Part shown: one piece after another, positions 7,394-17,374 of the stretch
Layout: every line of letters begins with the position of its first letter
Numbering within the stretch: position 1 is the stretch's first letter
Source of the DNA: an uncultured Francisella sp.
GTDB taxonomy: Bacteria > Pseudomonadota > Gammaproteobacteria > Burkholderiales > Neisseriaceae
DNA length: 64,000 bases
NCBI GenBank assembly: GCA_943913655.1
Contig: CALTZA010000007.1
Location: 1-64,000 of the forward strand
Direction of reading: 5' to 3'
Program-made: the position numbers and the translations under genes
Notes under the pieces: model-generated
Seen by the model: the letters and a program-made list of their open reading frames with translations, nothing else
The model's database searches: none
What the model was told of the DNA's origin: nothing

Positions 7394-9670
7394 ATGTTGC
7401 AAATAGAGATTGATGGCGAATCGGTAATAACGAAGGAAGGTGCTTCCATACTAGAAGCAGCCTTACAGACGAACCACTATATTCCACATTTTTGCTATCA
7501 TAAAAAGCTTTCTATTGCTGCAAACTGTCGCATGTGTTTAGTACAGGTGGATAAGATGCCAAAACCACTGCCGGCTTGCGCAACTAATGTTACTGAAGGA
7601 ATGAAAATATCTACTATCTCTCCCATGGCACGGCAAGCGCAGCAAGGGGTGTTAGAATTTTTATTGATCAATCATCCTTTAGATTGTCCAATTTGCGACC
7701 AAGGAGGTGAGTGTCAATTACAAGATTTAGCCATGGGCTATGGGAAAACACACACTCGTTATATTGAGCCAAAGCGTTTTGTCGCTCCTAAAAATTTAGG
7801 ACCATTGGTTGGTGCTATAGAGATGACTCGCTGTATACAGTGTACTCGTTGTACCCGATTTACTGAGGAGATTGGTGGTTATCAAGAGATTGCCATGGTT
7901 CATCGTGGTGAACATTCTGAAATCATGCCTTTTTTAGGCAAAATTGTAGAAAGTGAAATTTCTGGTAATGTGATTGATTTATGTCCAGTGGGTGCTTTAA
8001 CTAGCTTGCCGTTTCGCTATGAAGCCCGTACTTGGGAGTTATCGCGACGTAAGTCTATTTCTGCTCATGATGCTTTAGGTTCTAATCTTGAAATACAGGT
8101 TAAGGATAAAAAAGTTTATCGAGTACTACCTAGGAATAATGAATTAATCAATGAATGTTGGTTATCAGATAAAGATCGCTTTGCTTATGAAGGACTCAAT
8201 CATCAGGACCGTATTCATTATCCTATGATTAAGCAAGCCAACGATTGGCTTGCGGTAAGTTGGGAAGCGGCAATTCGTTATGTGGCAAAAGGATTACAGA
8301 GTGTGGCTTCTGAGTATGGCCAAGAAGCTATTGGTATTTGGGCCGGCGCTAATAATACCTTAGAAGAGCTTTATCTTTTGAAAAAACTTGCGCAAGCAAT
8401 GAAGACCCCTTTTATTGATAGCCATTTACGATTATATGATAGAGGTATCCATTCGTTAAAGCAAGGAGCTTGGTGGCTGGGGCAGTCTCTTAATGACTTC
8501 TTAACCAGCGATTTAATTATGATTGTTGGCGCTACCTTGCGTCAAGACCAACCCCTGCTTACTGCGCGTATTCGTCAATCAGTCAAAACTGGTAGTAAGC
8601 TAGTGGTCATTCAGCCTAAGAAAGAAGAGTTACATATTCCTGGTGTCATTCAAAAAATTCTTTCCCCGCGGCAATGGGCTAGTTATCTATGCAGTCTATT
8701 ACATCAAGATAGTGACGATGAGGTTGCTCAGTTATTAGCTAATTGTAAGGAAATCAGTATTGTCTTAGGTGAAGAAGCACAACTAACTCATGATTACTCT
8801 TCACTTGTTACTCAAGTAGCAAAGCTTTCCAGAACTTACGATGGTATTTGGGGGATATGGCCACATGCTGCTAACGCAGTGGGAGCAGATCTCCTAGAAC
8901 TAATTGCAAGGGATGGATATAGTCTTATTGATATGTTGCTTAGCCCTAAAAAGGCGTTAGTTTTGGCTAATGTCGAACCAGATCTGGACACTTATCACGC
9001 CTCAGCAGCGATTAAAGCCTTAAAAGAAGCAGAAACGGTGATTGTTATGAGCCCTTTTGCTTCAGAAACGAGTAAGCAATTAGCTGATGTTATTTTGCCA
9101 ATTAGTACTTTTACAGAAACTCCCGGTAGCTTCATCAATATGGCAGGAGAATTGCAATCATTCTATAGTACAGTAGCTACTGTTGGTGAAAGCAAACCTC
9201 TATGGAAAGTGCTGCGTGTTTTGGGTGGATTTATGAACTTCGAAAATTTTACTTATCAGAGTTGCCAGGAAGTCTTAGCTGAAATAATAAAAAACGGTAC
9301 GTTACAGCATCGTTTAAATAATACCATCGATATTGCAGAAGATAAGAGTTCTGTTAATGAAAAGAAAGCTTTGCTGCGTGTGGGGGGAGTATCCATTTAC
9401 AATACTGATGCAATTGTTAGACGAGCCTATGCCCTACAACAAACTCCTCAGGCACAGCCGCCTTTGCTTAGAGTCAGCACTCATTTATTGACAGAACTTT
9501 CTATTAAAGAAGGTGAGCAGGTGTTTGCCAGGCAACCAGGAGGAGAAAAGATAAGTTTAACCATTGCCTTAGATGAGAGCTTGCCTGATGATGTGGTTCA
9601 TTTACCTCATCATCAGAGTAACGCAAACTTGGGCGCCATGATGGATGAGATTCAATTGGAGAAGGCGTAA
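7394..9670 (+). CDS. nuoG: NADH-quinone oxidoreductase subunit G
   Basis: This is the large iron-sulfur subunit of the peripheral arm, 758 residues. The N-terminal ferredoxin-like domain has CYHKKLSIAANCRMC and a further Cys near 61. Next come HPLDCPICDQGGECQL, with the His ligand for cluster N5, and CIQCTRCTRF. A molybdopterin-oxidoreductase-like domain without catalytic use fills the remainder. There is a 24-base gap after nuoF, and the stop abuts nuoH. Confidence 0.96.
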   Translation: MLQIEIDGESVITKEGASILEAALQTNHYIPHFCYHKKLSIAANCRMCLVQVDKMPKPLPACATNVTEGMKISTISPMARQAQQGVLEFLLINHPLDCPICDQGGECQLQDLAMGYGKTHTRYIEPKRFVAPKNLGPLVGAIEMTRCIQCTRCTRFTEEIGGYQEIAMVHRGEHSEIMPFLGKIVESEISGNVIDLCPVGALTSLPFRYEARTWELSRRKSISAHDALGSNLEIQVKDKKVYRVLPRNNELINECWLSDKDRFAYEGLNHQDRIHYPMIKQANDWLAVSWEAAIRYVAKGLQSVASEYGQEAIGIWAGANNTLEELYLLKKLAQAMKTPFIDSHLRLYDRGIHSLKQGAWWLGQSLNDFLTSDLIMIVGATLRQDQPLLTARIRQSVKTGSKLVVIQPKKEELHIPGVIQKILSPRQWASYLCSLLHQDSDDEVAQLLANCKEISIVLGEEAQLTHDYSSLVTQVAKLSRTYDGIWGIWPHAANAVGADLLELIARDGYSLIDMLLSPKKALVLANVEPDLDTYHASAAIKALKEAETVIVMSPFASETSKQLADVILPISTFTETPGSFINMAGELQSFYSTVATVGESKPLWKVLRVLGGFMNFENFTYQSCQEVLAEIIKNGTLQHRLNNTIDIAEDKSSVNEKKALLRVGGVSIYNTDAIVRRAYALQQTPQAQPPLLRVSTHLLTELSIKEGEQVFARQPGGEKISLTIALDESLPDDVVHLPHHQSNANLGAMMDEIQLEKA

Positions 9671-10711
9671 ATGGATGCATTTTTTCAAGCATTACTGGGT
9701 CCAGAACTTGGTATCACGTTTTCTATCTTGATTAAAATTGCCATTTTAATGCTTTGTTTAATCTTAGCGGTAGCTTATTTAACTTACTTTGAACGCAAAG
9801 TGATTGGTTATATGCAGTTGCGTGTTGGGCCAAATGTCACTGGGCCTTGGGGATTAATTCAACCTTTCGCAGATGTGCTTAAGTTATTGATTAAAGAAGT
9901 CATTAGACCTAGTGCTGCTAATCGTGGATTGTTTTTATTAGCCCCTATCATCACTTTATTGCCAGCTTTTGCTGTATGGGCAGTGATTCCTTTTACTGAA
10001 CACTTAGTTATTTCTGACCTTAATATTGGCCTTTTATATATTTTGTCATTAAGCTCTGCTGGAGTGTATGGAGTAATCTTAGGTGGTTGGTCTTCTAATT
10101 CTAAATATTCTTTTCTTGGTGCAATGCGTTCGTCTGCACAGATGATTTCTTATGAGTTGCCTATGGGTTTTGCACTATTATCGGTTGTTTTAACTACAGG
10201 TAGCTTAGGCTTGGTGCCAATTGTTCGGTCGCAAATGGGACAATGGGGTATGTTTTCTTGGAATTGGTTACCACTATTGCCCATGTTCATCATTTACTTC
10301 ATTTCAGGTGTTGCAGAAACCAATCGTGCGCCTTTTGATGTGGTGGAAGGAGAGTCTGAACTGGTAGGTGGCTTTCATACTGAATATGCAGGTTTCGCTT
10401 TTGCGGTATTCTTTTTAAGTGAATATATCAATATGATGGTGATCTCTGCTTTGACAACGTTGTTATTTCTTGGTGGTTGGTTATCGCCCTTTCCTACTAA
10501 CTGGGGATTATTAGGTTGCAGTGGTTTATTGTGGATGTTGATTAAAATGGCCGCTGTCTTATTTATATATTTTTGGTTTCGTGCCACTTTTCCGCGTTAT
10601 CGTTATGATCAAATTATGCGTTTGGGATGGAAGGTGTTTATTCCAGTGACCTTAATATGGCTGCTTGTTGTTGCATTATGGATAATAAGCCCATATTCGC
10701 TTTGGAAATAA
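9671..10711 (+). CDS. nuoH: NADH-quinone oxidoreductase subunit H
   Basis: This membrane subunit connects the quinone pocket to the proton-pumping arm. It has 346 residues and about eight hydrophobic segments. The conserved ERKVIGYMQLRVGPN loop lies near residue 40-55, and ETNRAPFDVVEGESELVGG lies near 215-235. The ATG directly follows the nuoG stop. Confidence 0.97.
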   Translation: MDAFFQALLGPELGITFSILIKIAILMLCLILAVAYLTYFERKVIGYMQLRVGPNVTGPWGLIQPFADVLKLLIKEVIRPSAANRGLFLLAPIITLLPAFAVWAVIPFTEHLVISDLNIGLLYILSLSSAGVYGVILGGWSSNSKYSFLGAMRSSAQMISYELPMGFALLSVVLTTGSLGLVPIVRSQMGQWGMFSWNWLPLLPMFIIYFISGVAETNRAPFDVVEGESELVGGFHTEYAGFAFAVFFLSEYINMMVISALTTLLFLGGWLSPFPTNWGLLGCSGLLWMLIKMAAVLFIYFWFRATFPRYRYDQIMRLGWKVFIPVTLIWLLVVALWIISPYSLWK

Positions 10712-10716
10712 AGTTT

Positions 10717-11199
10717 ATGTTGTCTAAATTAATTAAAACATTTGGCTTAAGCGAGTTGTTATATGGGTTGTCAGTGACCTTTAAAGCTTTTTTTCGTAAG
10801 AAAGAGACAGTCATGTTCCCTGAGGAAGCGATACCGCAATCACCACGTTTTCGGGGACTACACGCGCAGCGGCGTGATCAATATGGTGAGGAGTTGTGTA
10901 TTGCTTGTAAACTGTGTGAATCAATTTGCCCAGCGATGGCAATTACCATTGATGTGCAAGAGGCGAAAGATGGTGCACGTAGAACTTCTACTTATGATAT
11001 TGATTTAACCAAATGTATTTTTTGTGGTTTTTGTGAAGAAGCTTGTCCAGTAGATGCCATTGTAGAAACTCATCTATTACAGTATCACGGTGAAAAAAAG
11101 GGAGATTTGTATTACACCAAACCAATGTTGTTAGCCATTGGTGATCAATTTGCAGCAGAAATCACACAGCGCAAAAATGAAGATGCACCCTATCGTTAA
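10717..11199 (+). CDS. nuoI: NADH-quinone oxidoreductase subunit I
   Basis: This subunit carries two [4Fe-4S] clusters (N6a and N6b) that wire the peripheral arm to NuoB. I chose the ATG at 10717 (160 residues), 5 bases after nuoH. The open frame extends back to 10627 inside nuoH. Ligands are Cys61, 64, 67 and 71 (CIACKLCESIC) and Cys100, 103, 106 and 110 (CIFCGFCEEAC), which is the full set. Confidence 0.96.
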   Translation: MLSKLIKTFGLSELLYGLSVTFKAFFRKKETVMFPEEAIPQSPRFRGLHAQRRDQYGEELCIACKLCESICPAMAITIDVQEAKDGARRTSTYDIDLTKCIFCGFCEEACPVDAIVETHLLQYHGEKKGDLYYTKPMLLAIGDQFAAEITQRKNEDAPYR

Positions 11200-11212
11200 T
11201 CAAGGTGACAAG

Positions 11213-11890
11213 ATGACTTATTTGCCAATTATTTTATTTTATCTATTTGCTGGTGGATTACTTGTTTCTGCTTGCGGTGTGATTACAGCAAAAAATCCGG
11301 TTAAGGCGGCTCTTTGGTTAGTGCTCAGTTTTGTGTTTGCTTCATTGCATTGGATTTTAATGCAAGCAGTATTTTTGGGAATGTTATTGCTTCTGATTTA
11401 CATTGGAGCGGTAATGGTATTGTTTTTATTTGTGGTGATGTTGCTTGATATTGATGTGGAAACAATTAGAGCAGGATTTTGGCGTCATTTACCGTTTTCG
11501 TTTTTCATTGGTGTATTAACTGCATTATCTTTAATATTGATTTTTCTTAACCCACAAGTTGATTTATCTGCTGGCAACCATTTTCAAGATTTAAAGAGCG
11601 TACATAGTGTCATCACTAAGATTGGTTTTTTGATGTACAGCAAAAATTATGTCATCGCTGTTGAAATGGCGGCTATTTTATTGTTATTGGGAATGGTGTC
11701 TGCAATTGCGCTTGTACATCGAGAAGATCAATTGCCAAAACACCGTATATTGCCAGGAGATCAAGTTAAAGTTAATTCGAAAAAAGGACGCATTAAAGTA
11801 GTTAAGATGGCTCCTGAACGTGAAGACAGTGATCAGTGGCAACAAGGCTCTACTCATAAAGAATATGATGCGATTGAAAATAAAGAGTAG
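11213..11890 (+). CDS. nuoJ: NADH-quinone oxidoreductase subunit J
   Basis: This membrane subunit has 225 residues and five hydrophobic segments in roughly the first 165 residues, including the glycine-containing LLLIYIGAVMVLF helix. The start at 11213 has an AAGGTG site 6 bases upstream, and an earlier in-frame ATG at 11138 lies within nuoI. The C-terminal 60 residues are hydrophilic and variable, as in many NuoJ proteins. Confidence 0.95.
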   Translation: MTYLPIILFYLFAGGLLVSACGVITAKNPVKAALWLVLSFVFASLHWILMQAVFLGMLLLLIYIGAVMVLFLFVVMLLDIDVETIRAGFWRHLPFSFFIGVLTALSLILIFLNPQVDLSAGNHFQDLKSVHSVITKIGFLMYSKNYVIAVEMAAILLLLGMVSAIALVHREDQLPKHRILPGDQVKVNSKKGRIKVVKMAPEREDSDQWQQGSTHKEYDAIENKE

Positions 11891-11932
11891 GAATCATCAA
11901 TAACCAATGACAAGATTATATAAGGATAAATC

Positions 11933-12241
11933 ATGACGATCACCCTGACTCATTATTTGGTACTCTCGGCGCTATTATTTGGTATTTCGGTAGTAGGTAT
12001 TTTCATGAACCGTAAAAATGTATTGGTATTATTAATGGCGATTGAGCTGTTGTTGTTATCCGTTAATTATAACTTTGTCAGTTTTGCGCGTTATCTTAAT
12101 GACATTCATGGTCAAATTTTTGTGTTTTTCATTTTAACAGTGGCTGCTACTGAATCTGCAATTGGTTTGGCGATTGTGGTGTTGGTATATCGCAATCGCA
12201 AAAGCATTAATGTGCAAGATCTTGATCAATTAAAAGGTTAG
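11933..12241 (+). CDS. nuoK: NADH-quinone oxidoreductase subunit K
   Basis: This small antiporter-like membrane subunit (102 residues, MrpC-related) has three hydrophobic segments. Two buried Glu residues of the proton path are visible in MAIELLLLSVNYNF and AATESAIGLAI. An AAGGAT site lies 7 bases before the ATG. It is flanked by nuoJ and nuoL, as in other operons. Confidence 0.96.
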   Translation: MTITLTHYLVLSALLFGISVVGIFMNRKNVLVLLMAIELLLLSVNYNFVSFARYLNDIHGQIFVFFILTVAATESAIGLAIVVLVYRNRKSINVQDLDQLKG

Positions 12242-12254
12242 TAGGGGTATAGTC

Positions 12255-14291
12255 ATGGGGAAAATGGCCTTATATCTATTAATTGTACTTACCCCTTTAG
12301 TGGGTTCTTTGCTTGCTGGTCTATGTAGCAAGATCGTTGGTAGGAAAGGAGCACATACTGTCACAATTATTGGCTTATTGATTTCTACCATATTGTCTTG
12401 TTATGTCTTGGGTAGTTTTATTAATGGTATCGATATCGGCTTAAAACAGGATTTGTATACCTGGCTTACTTTAGGTAATGGTTGGCGGTTTTCGATAGGT
12501 TTTTGGGTGGATGAGCTTACAGCTCTCATGATGACAGTGGTGACCAGTGTTTCCTTGATGGTACATATTTATACGATTGGCTATATGAAAGATGATCCTG
12601 GCTATCAACGATTCTTTAGCTATATTTCTCTTTTCACATTTGCGATGTTAGTGCTGGTGATGAGCAATAATTTTGTACAGCTTTTCTTTGGTTGGGAAGC
12701 GGTAGGACTTGTTTCTTATTTATTGATTGGCTTTTGGTTTAAAAAGCCCACAGCAATTTTTGCTAATTTAAAAGCTTTTCTAATCAATCGCATTGGTGAT
12801 TTGGGTTTTCTTATCGGTATTGGCCTGATCTTGGCTTACCTACAAAGTGGATTGGAATATGGGCATGTCTTTTTTACCGCATCGCAGATGCCAGATAAGA
12901 TTATCTATTTACTTGGCATACCTTGTCATTTAATGAGCGCTATTTGTTTATTTTTGTTTGTTGGAGCTATGGGCAAATCAGCGCAGTTTCCTTTGCACGT
13001 GTGGTTACCAGATTCAATGGAAGGACCTACACCAATTTCAGCCTTGATCCATGCTGCGACTATGGTGACAGCGGGTATCTTTATGGTAGCACGTATGTCG
13101 CCTTTGTATGAGTTATCCAATACAGCCTTAAATTTTGTATTAGGGATTGGTTCATTAACTGCTTTGTTAATGGGTTTTTTAGGCATGGTACAAAATGATA
13201 TTAAGCGCGTAGTTGCTTATTCTACTTTATCGCAGCTAGGATATATGGTAGCAGCATTAGGTGTTTCTGCTTATCCGGTGGCTATTTTTCATGTGATGAC
13301 ACATGCCTTTTTTAAGGCATTATTATTTTTAGCAGCAGGTTCGGTGATTATTGGCATGCATCATGATCAAGATATGCGATATATGGGTGGTCTTTACAAA
13401 TATATGCCGATTACTTGGATTACCATGCTCATTGGTACACTTTCTTTGGTGGGAACACCCTTTTTCTCAGGATTTTATTCCAAGGAATCGATTATCGAAG
13501 CAGTGGGTTTTTCCACCATGCCGTGGGCAAAAATGGCTTATTGGATGTTGTTAATTAGCGTATTTGTCACTAGTTTTTACTCTTTTCGTCTGTATTTCTT
13601 GGTATTTCACGGAAAAGAGCGGTGGAAAGAAAAAGCTGGTGACACTCATCATATTGAAGGGAAAGAACACCATGGTTTAGCAGCAGATCAAAATCCTAAA
13701 GAAAGTCCATTATCGATGATTTTGCCATTGATATTATTAGCGATTCCTTCTATTGTAATTGGTTACTTTACTATTAATCCTTTGTTATATGGGGATTTTT
13801 TAAGTAAGGCTATTAGCATTAATAGCCAAGTGCATCCAAGCATATTATTAATGCGCCATCATTTTGAAGGAGTGGCCTTAATGGCAATAAAAGGCGTGAT
13901 GCACATACCATTTTATTTTGCTATCGCAGGTTTTTTAACTGCTTTTATTCTTTATCATTGGTATCCATCCTTACCTCAGCTCTTTAAACGTATTTTTTAT
14001 CCACTCTATGTGTTATTTGAGAAGAAATATTATATGGATACTTTATATTACGCTCTTGGCATCAAAGGGGCACAAGCTATTGGTAGAAGTTTATGGAAAG
14101 TGGGAGATGTATTTCTTATTGATACCATTTTAGTTAACGGTAGTGCTAAGCTTATTGCGGCCTTATCTGGTGTTTTTCGTAAATTACAAACAGGTTATAT
14201 TTATACCTATGCCACTGCCATGGTATTTGGTTTATTGCTCTTAATCGTCTATTGGTTTTATCCAGTAATTTTAAAAACCTTACTAAGTTGA
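12255..14291 (+). CDS. nuoL: NADH-quinone oxidoreductase subunit L
   Basis: This is the distal antiporter-like proton-pumping subunit, 678 residues and highly hydrophobic. The family motifs FFGWEAVGLVSYLLIGFW (the Glu of TM5), LHVWLPDSMEGPTPISALIHAATMV and the Lys/His-bearing TM8 region HAFFKALLFLAAG are present. The C-terminal lateral helix with a last TM is also present. It is the largest membrane gene of the operon. Confidence 0.97.
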   Translation: MGKMALYLLIVLTPLVGSLLAGLCSKIVGRKGAHTVTIIGLLISTILSCYVLGSFINGIDIGLKQDLYTWLTLGNGWRFSIGFWVDELTALMMTVVTSVSLMVHIYTIGYMKDDPGYQRFFSYISLFTFAMLVLVMSNNFVQLFFGWEAVGLVSYLLIGFWFKKPTAIFANLKAFLINRIGDLGFLIGIGLILAYLQSGLEYGHVFFTASQMPDKIIYLLGIPCHLMSAICLFLFVGAMGKSAQFPLHVWLPDSMEGPTPISALIHAATMVTAGIFMVARMSPLYELSNTALNFVLGIGSLTALLMGFLGMVQNDIKRVVAYSTLSQLGYMVAALGVSAYPVAIFHVMTHAFFKALLFLAAGSVIIGMHHDQDMRYMGGLYKYMPITWITMLIGTLSLVGTPFFSGFYSKESIIEAVGFSTMPWAKMAYWMLLISVFVTSFYSFRLYFLVFHGKERWKEKAGDTHHIEGKEHHGLAADQNPKESPLSMILPLILLAIPSIVIGYFTINPLLYGDFLSKAISINSQVHPSILLMRHHFEGVALMAIKGVMHIPFYFAIAGFLTAFILYHWYPSLPQLFKRIFYPLYVLFEKKYYMDTLYYALGIKGAQAIGRSLWKVGDVFLIDTILVNGSAKLIAALSGVFRKLQTGYIYTYATAMVFGLLLLIVYWFYPVILKTLLS

Positions 14292-14301
14292 GTGCTAATA
14301 A

Positions 14302-15795
14302 ATGAGTTCTATTTTAAGTCGGGTGATTTGGCTGCCAATCGCGTTTGCAGTGGTGATCTTATTGGTAGGTAGAGATACAAAAGCAAATTGGGTGCGCTCA
14401 TTAGCTTTGATTGGTAGTTTTCTAGATTTTTTAGCTAGTTTACCGCTTTATTTTGCTTTTGATGAGCACACAGTCGCTATACAATTTGAAGAATTATATA
14501 ACTGGCTACCAACTCTTCATCTCAACTATCACCTAGGGGTGGATGGGATCTCAGTTTTATTTATCATTTTAAATAGTTTCATTACCTTCTTAGTAGTCAT
14601 TGCTAGTTGGCAAGTCATTAAGAAAAATGTAGCGCAATACATGGCAGCATTTTTAGTGATGTCTGGGCTAATTAATGGCACTTTTTCTGCTTTAAATTCA
14701 ATTTTATTTTATGTGTTTTTTGAAGGTATGCTGATTCCGATGTATTTAATCATCGGCATTTGGGGAGGACCTCGCCGGGTTTATGCATCAATTAAATTTT
14801 TCTTATATACCTTACTTGGCTCCTTATTAATGTTGATTGCTCTGGTTTATTTATCTTTTTTATCCGGTGGCAGTTTTGAGATTCTTGATTTTCAGGCGAT
14901 TTCACATATTGATTTAACAATACAAGTACTACTATTTGTTGCTTTCTTTTTATCTTTTGCAGTTAAAGTACCGATGTGGCCTGTACATACTTGGTTACCG
15001 GATGCCCATGTAGAGGCGCCTACTGGTGGTTCGATGGTATTGGCAGCCATTACCTTAAAAATTGGTGGTTATGGTTTTCTTCGCTTTATACTTCCCATTT
15101 TGCCTGATGCGTGTCGTCTTTTAGCGCCGATAATAATTATTTTATCTCTAGTTGCGATTATTTATATTGCTTTAGTCGCCTTAGTGCAAGTAGATATGAA
15201 AAAGCTAGTTGCTTATTCTTCTATTAGCCACATGGGTATGGTGACATTGGGAATGTTTTTATTTTCTAAAGGGACATTGATCTTATTAGGTGTGCAAGGT
15301 GCGATTATTCAAATGATCTCACATGGCTTTGTTTCCGCAGCCATGTTTATGTGTATAGGGGTAATGTATGATCGTTTACATACCCGAAAGATTGCTGATT
15401 ATGGTGGAGTTGCCAATGTTATGCCTAAGTTTGCCACTTTTATGATGTTATTTGCTATGGCAAACGCTGGTTTACCAGGGACTTCTGGTTTTGTGGGCGA
15501 GTTTATGGTGATTTTAGCTGCGGTGCAAAGCAATTTTGTTGTTGCCTTATTATCCGCAACTACTTTAGTTCTAGGTGCTGGTTATACCTTGTGGATGTAT
15601 AAACGAGTCATCTTTGGCGAAGTAGGTAACCGTAACGTCGCTAGCATGCAAGATATTAATCATCGGGAGTTTTTTATTTTAATGTTGCTGGCTATTGCTG
15701 TGTTGTTTATGGGGTTATGTCCTAATTTCATCAGTCATATTATTAATTTATCCAGTCAGCATTTATTGGAAACGGTAGCGATTAGTAAAATTTAA
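14302..15795 (+). CDS. nuoM: NADH-quinone oxidoreductase subunit M
   Basis: This antiporter-like proton-pumping subunit has 497 residues and about 14 hydrophobic segments. The TM5 Glu lies in FYVFFEGMLIPMYLIIGIWGG. The motif PVHTWLPDAHVEAPTGGSM and the MVTLGMF...GAIIQMISHGF region are as in the family. It starts 10 bases after nuoL. Confidence 0.97.
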   Translation: MSSILSRVIWLPIAFAVVILLVGRDTKANWVRSLALIGSFLDFLASLPLYFAFDEHTVAIQFEELYNWLPTLHLNYHLGVDGISVLFIILNSFITFLVVIASWQVIKKNVAQYMAAFLVMSGLINGTFSALNSILFYVFFEGMLIPMYLIIGIWGGPRRVYASIKFFLYTLLGSLLMLIALVYLSFLSGGSFEILDFQAISHIDLTIQVLLFVAFFLSFAVKVPMWPVHTWLPDAHVEAPTGGSMVLAAITLKIGGYGFLRFILPILPDACRLLAPIIIILSLVAIIYIALVALVQVDMKKLVAYSSISHMGMVTLGMFLFSKGTLILLGVQGAIIQMISHGFVSAAMFMCIGVMYDRLHTRKIADYGGVANVMPKFATFMMLFAMANAGLPGTSGFVGEFMVILAAVQSNFVVALLSATTLVLGAGYTLWMYKRVIFGEVGNRNVASMQDINHREFFILMLLAIAVLFMGLCPNFISHIINLSSQHLLETVAISKI

Positions 15796-15810
15796 TAAGG
15801 ATTACTCTCA

Positions 15811-17331
15811 ATGGATGGATTAGTTAAGTTGTCAGCAGATTGGTTGTTGATATTGCCAGATATCGCCTTATTAATTTTACTGGCTATAGTAATGTTAGTT
15901 GATCTATTCATCGGCCTCAAACATAAAAAAGTAACAGAAAACACCACTTTATTTGGCTTATTACTTGTTTTCCTTTGTCAGCTTGGTATTACCATTATGC
16001 AAATGGGGAAGGCTAAGCCTTTATTTGCTTTTAATCATATGATCATTAGCGATGGTTTAGCTAATATATCGCGCTTGTGTATTTTAATCATGACCATGGT
16101 GGTATTGATATATTCACGGCAATATCTTAAGCAGCATCATTTATATCGTGGAGAATACTATTTATTGACACTTTTTGCTTTGCTGGGAATCAATTGCATG
16201 GTATCGTCGATGAATTATGTTCTTTTATTTGTGGGATTAGAACTTCTTTCTTTGGCATTGTACGCGCTTATTGCTTTACAGAAAGATTCTCAGTTGGCAA
16301 CAGAAGCAGCATTGAAATACTTTGTATTAGGCTCTTTGGCTTCCGGTATTTTTCTTTTTGGTGTTTCTTTAATCTATGGTGCCGCACACAGTTTGGATCT
16401 GACAAGTACTATTGATTTGGTAATGAATGAAGGACAACGCATATTATCCTTACTTGGTATTGTTTTTATGCTTGTTGGTATTGCTTTTAAATTTGGTTCT
16501 GTTCCTTTCCACATGTGGGTTCCAGATGTGTACGAAGGTGCGCCCACTTGCGTTACCTTGTGGATTGGTTCAGTGCCCAAAATTGCTATCAGTTTGTTTG
16601 CTGTACGTATTCTTACACAATCAATGCATGCTTATTGGGCAGATTGGTCTATCATGCTACAACTTCTGGCGATGCTTTCTTTATTACTTGGCAATATCGC
16701 CGCGGTATTGCAAAGCAATATCAAACGCATGTTAGCGTACTCAACCATTGCACACATGGGATTTGTGTTATTAGGGTTGTCTTTACCCTATTTTGGTGCT
16801 GAGGAAATAATGCATGGCTTAAATAAACAAGGTTTAAATAGTGCACTATTTTATGTATTGACCTATGTTTTTACTGTCTCAGTTGCTTTTGGTGTATTAA
16901 TGGCGGTTTCCTATAAAAATAAAGAGTGTACTAATTTAAGTGATTTAGCAGGGCTTAACGAGCGTCATCCTATACTGGCAGGAATAATGCTGTTATCAAT
17001 GTTTTCCCTGGCAGGTATTCCTCCTCTTTTAGGGTTTTACGCTAAATTATATGTGATTGAGGTCTTAATTTCAGTCCATTGTACCGCTTTGGCTGTATTT
17101 GCAATCATGATGTCTTTAGTGGGTGCTTTTTATTATCTAAGGGTGGTCAAAGTGATGTACTTTGATACTACTCATGAAAAGCAAGCTGAAAGCTTAGCTC
17201 TTGATTTTTCTTTATCGGCAAAGATATTGCTAACGATCAATGGCTTGGCTCTCTTAGTACTAGGGTGCTTTCCATCTATTTTGACCGAATTATGCCAATA
17301 TATGGTATCGTTTAGCCGTTTGCTTGAGTGA
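15811..17331 (+). CDS. nuoN: NADH-quinone oxidoreductase subunit N
   Basis: This is the third antiporter-like subunit, 506 residues, and the last gene of the operon. The TM5 Glu is in LLFVGLELLSLALYALIAL, and VPFHMWVPDVYEGAPT is a hallmark motif. A TAAGGATTA ribosome site precedes the ATG. It converges with lptB, leaving only 43 bases between the two stops. I see no strong intrinsic terminator there. Confidence 0.97.
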   Translation: MDGLVKLSADWLLILPDIALLILLAIVMLVDLFIGLKHKKVTENTTLFGLLLVFLCQLGITIMQMGKAKPLFAFNHMIISDGLANISRLCILIMTMVVLIYSRQYLKQHHLYRGEYYLLTLFALLGINCMVSSMNYVLLFVGLELLSLALYALIALQKDSQLATEAALKYFVLGSLASGIFLFGVSLIYGAAHSLDLTSTIDLVMNEGQRILSLLGIVFMLVGIAFKFGSVPFHMWVPDVYEGAPTCVTLWIGSVPKIAISLFAVRILTQSMHAYWADWSIMLQLLAMLSLLLGNIAAVLQSNIKRMLAYSTIAHMGFVLLGLSLPYFGAEEIMHGLNKQGLNSALFYVLTYVFTVSVAFGVLMAVSYKNKECTNLSDLAGLNERHPILAGIMLLSMFSLAGIPPLLGFYAKLYVIEVLISVHCTALAVFAIMMSLVGAFYYLRVVKVMYFDTTHEKQAESLALDFSLSAKILLTINGLALLVLGCFPSILTELCQYMVSFSRLLE

Positions 17332-17374
17332 GTAAGCAAAATAGCAGAAACTAGTCAAGATAAAATGCACGGAT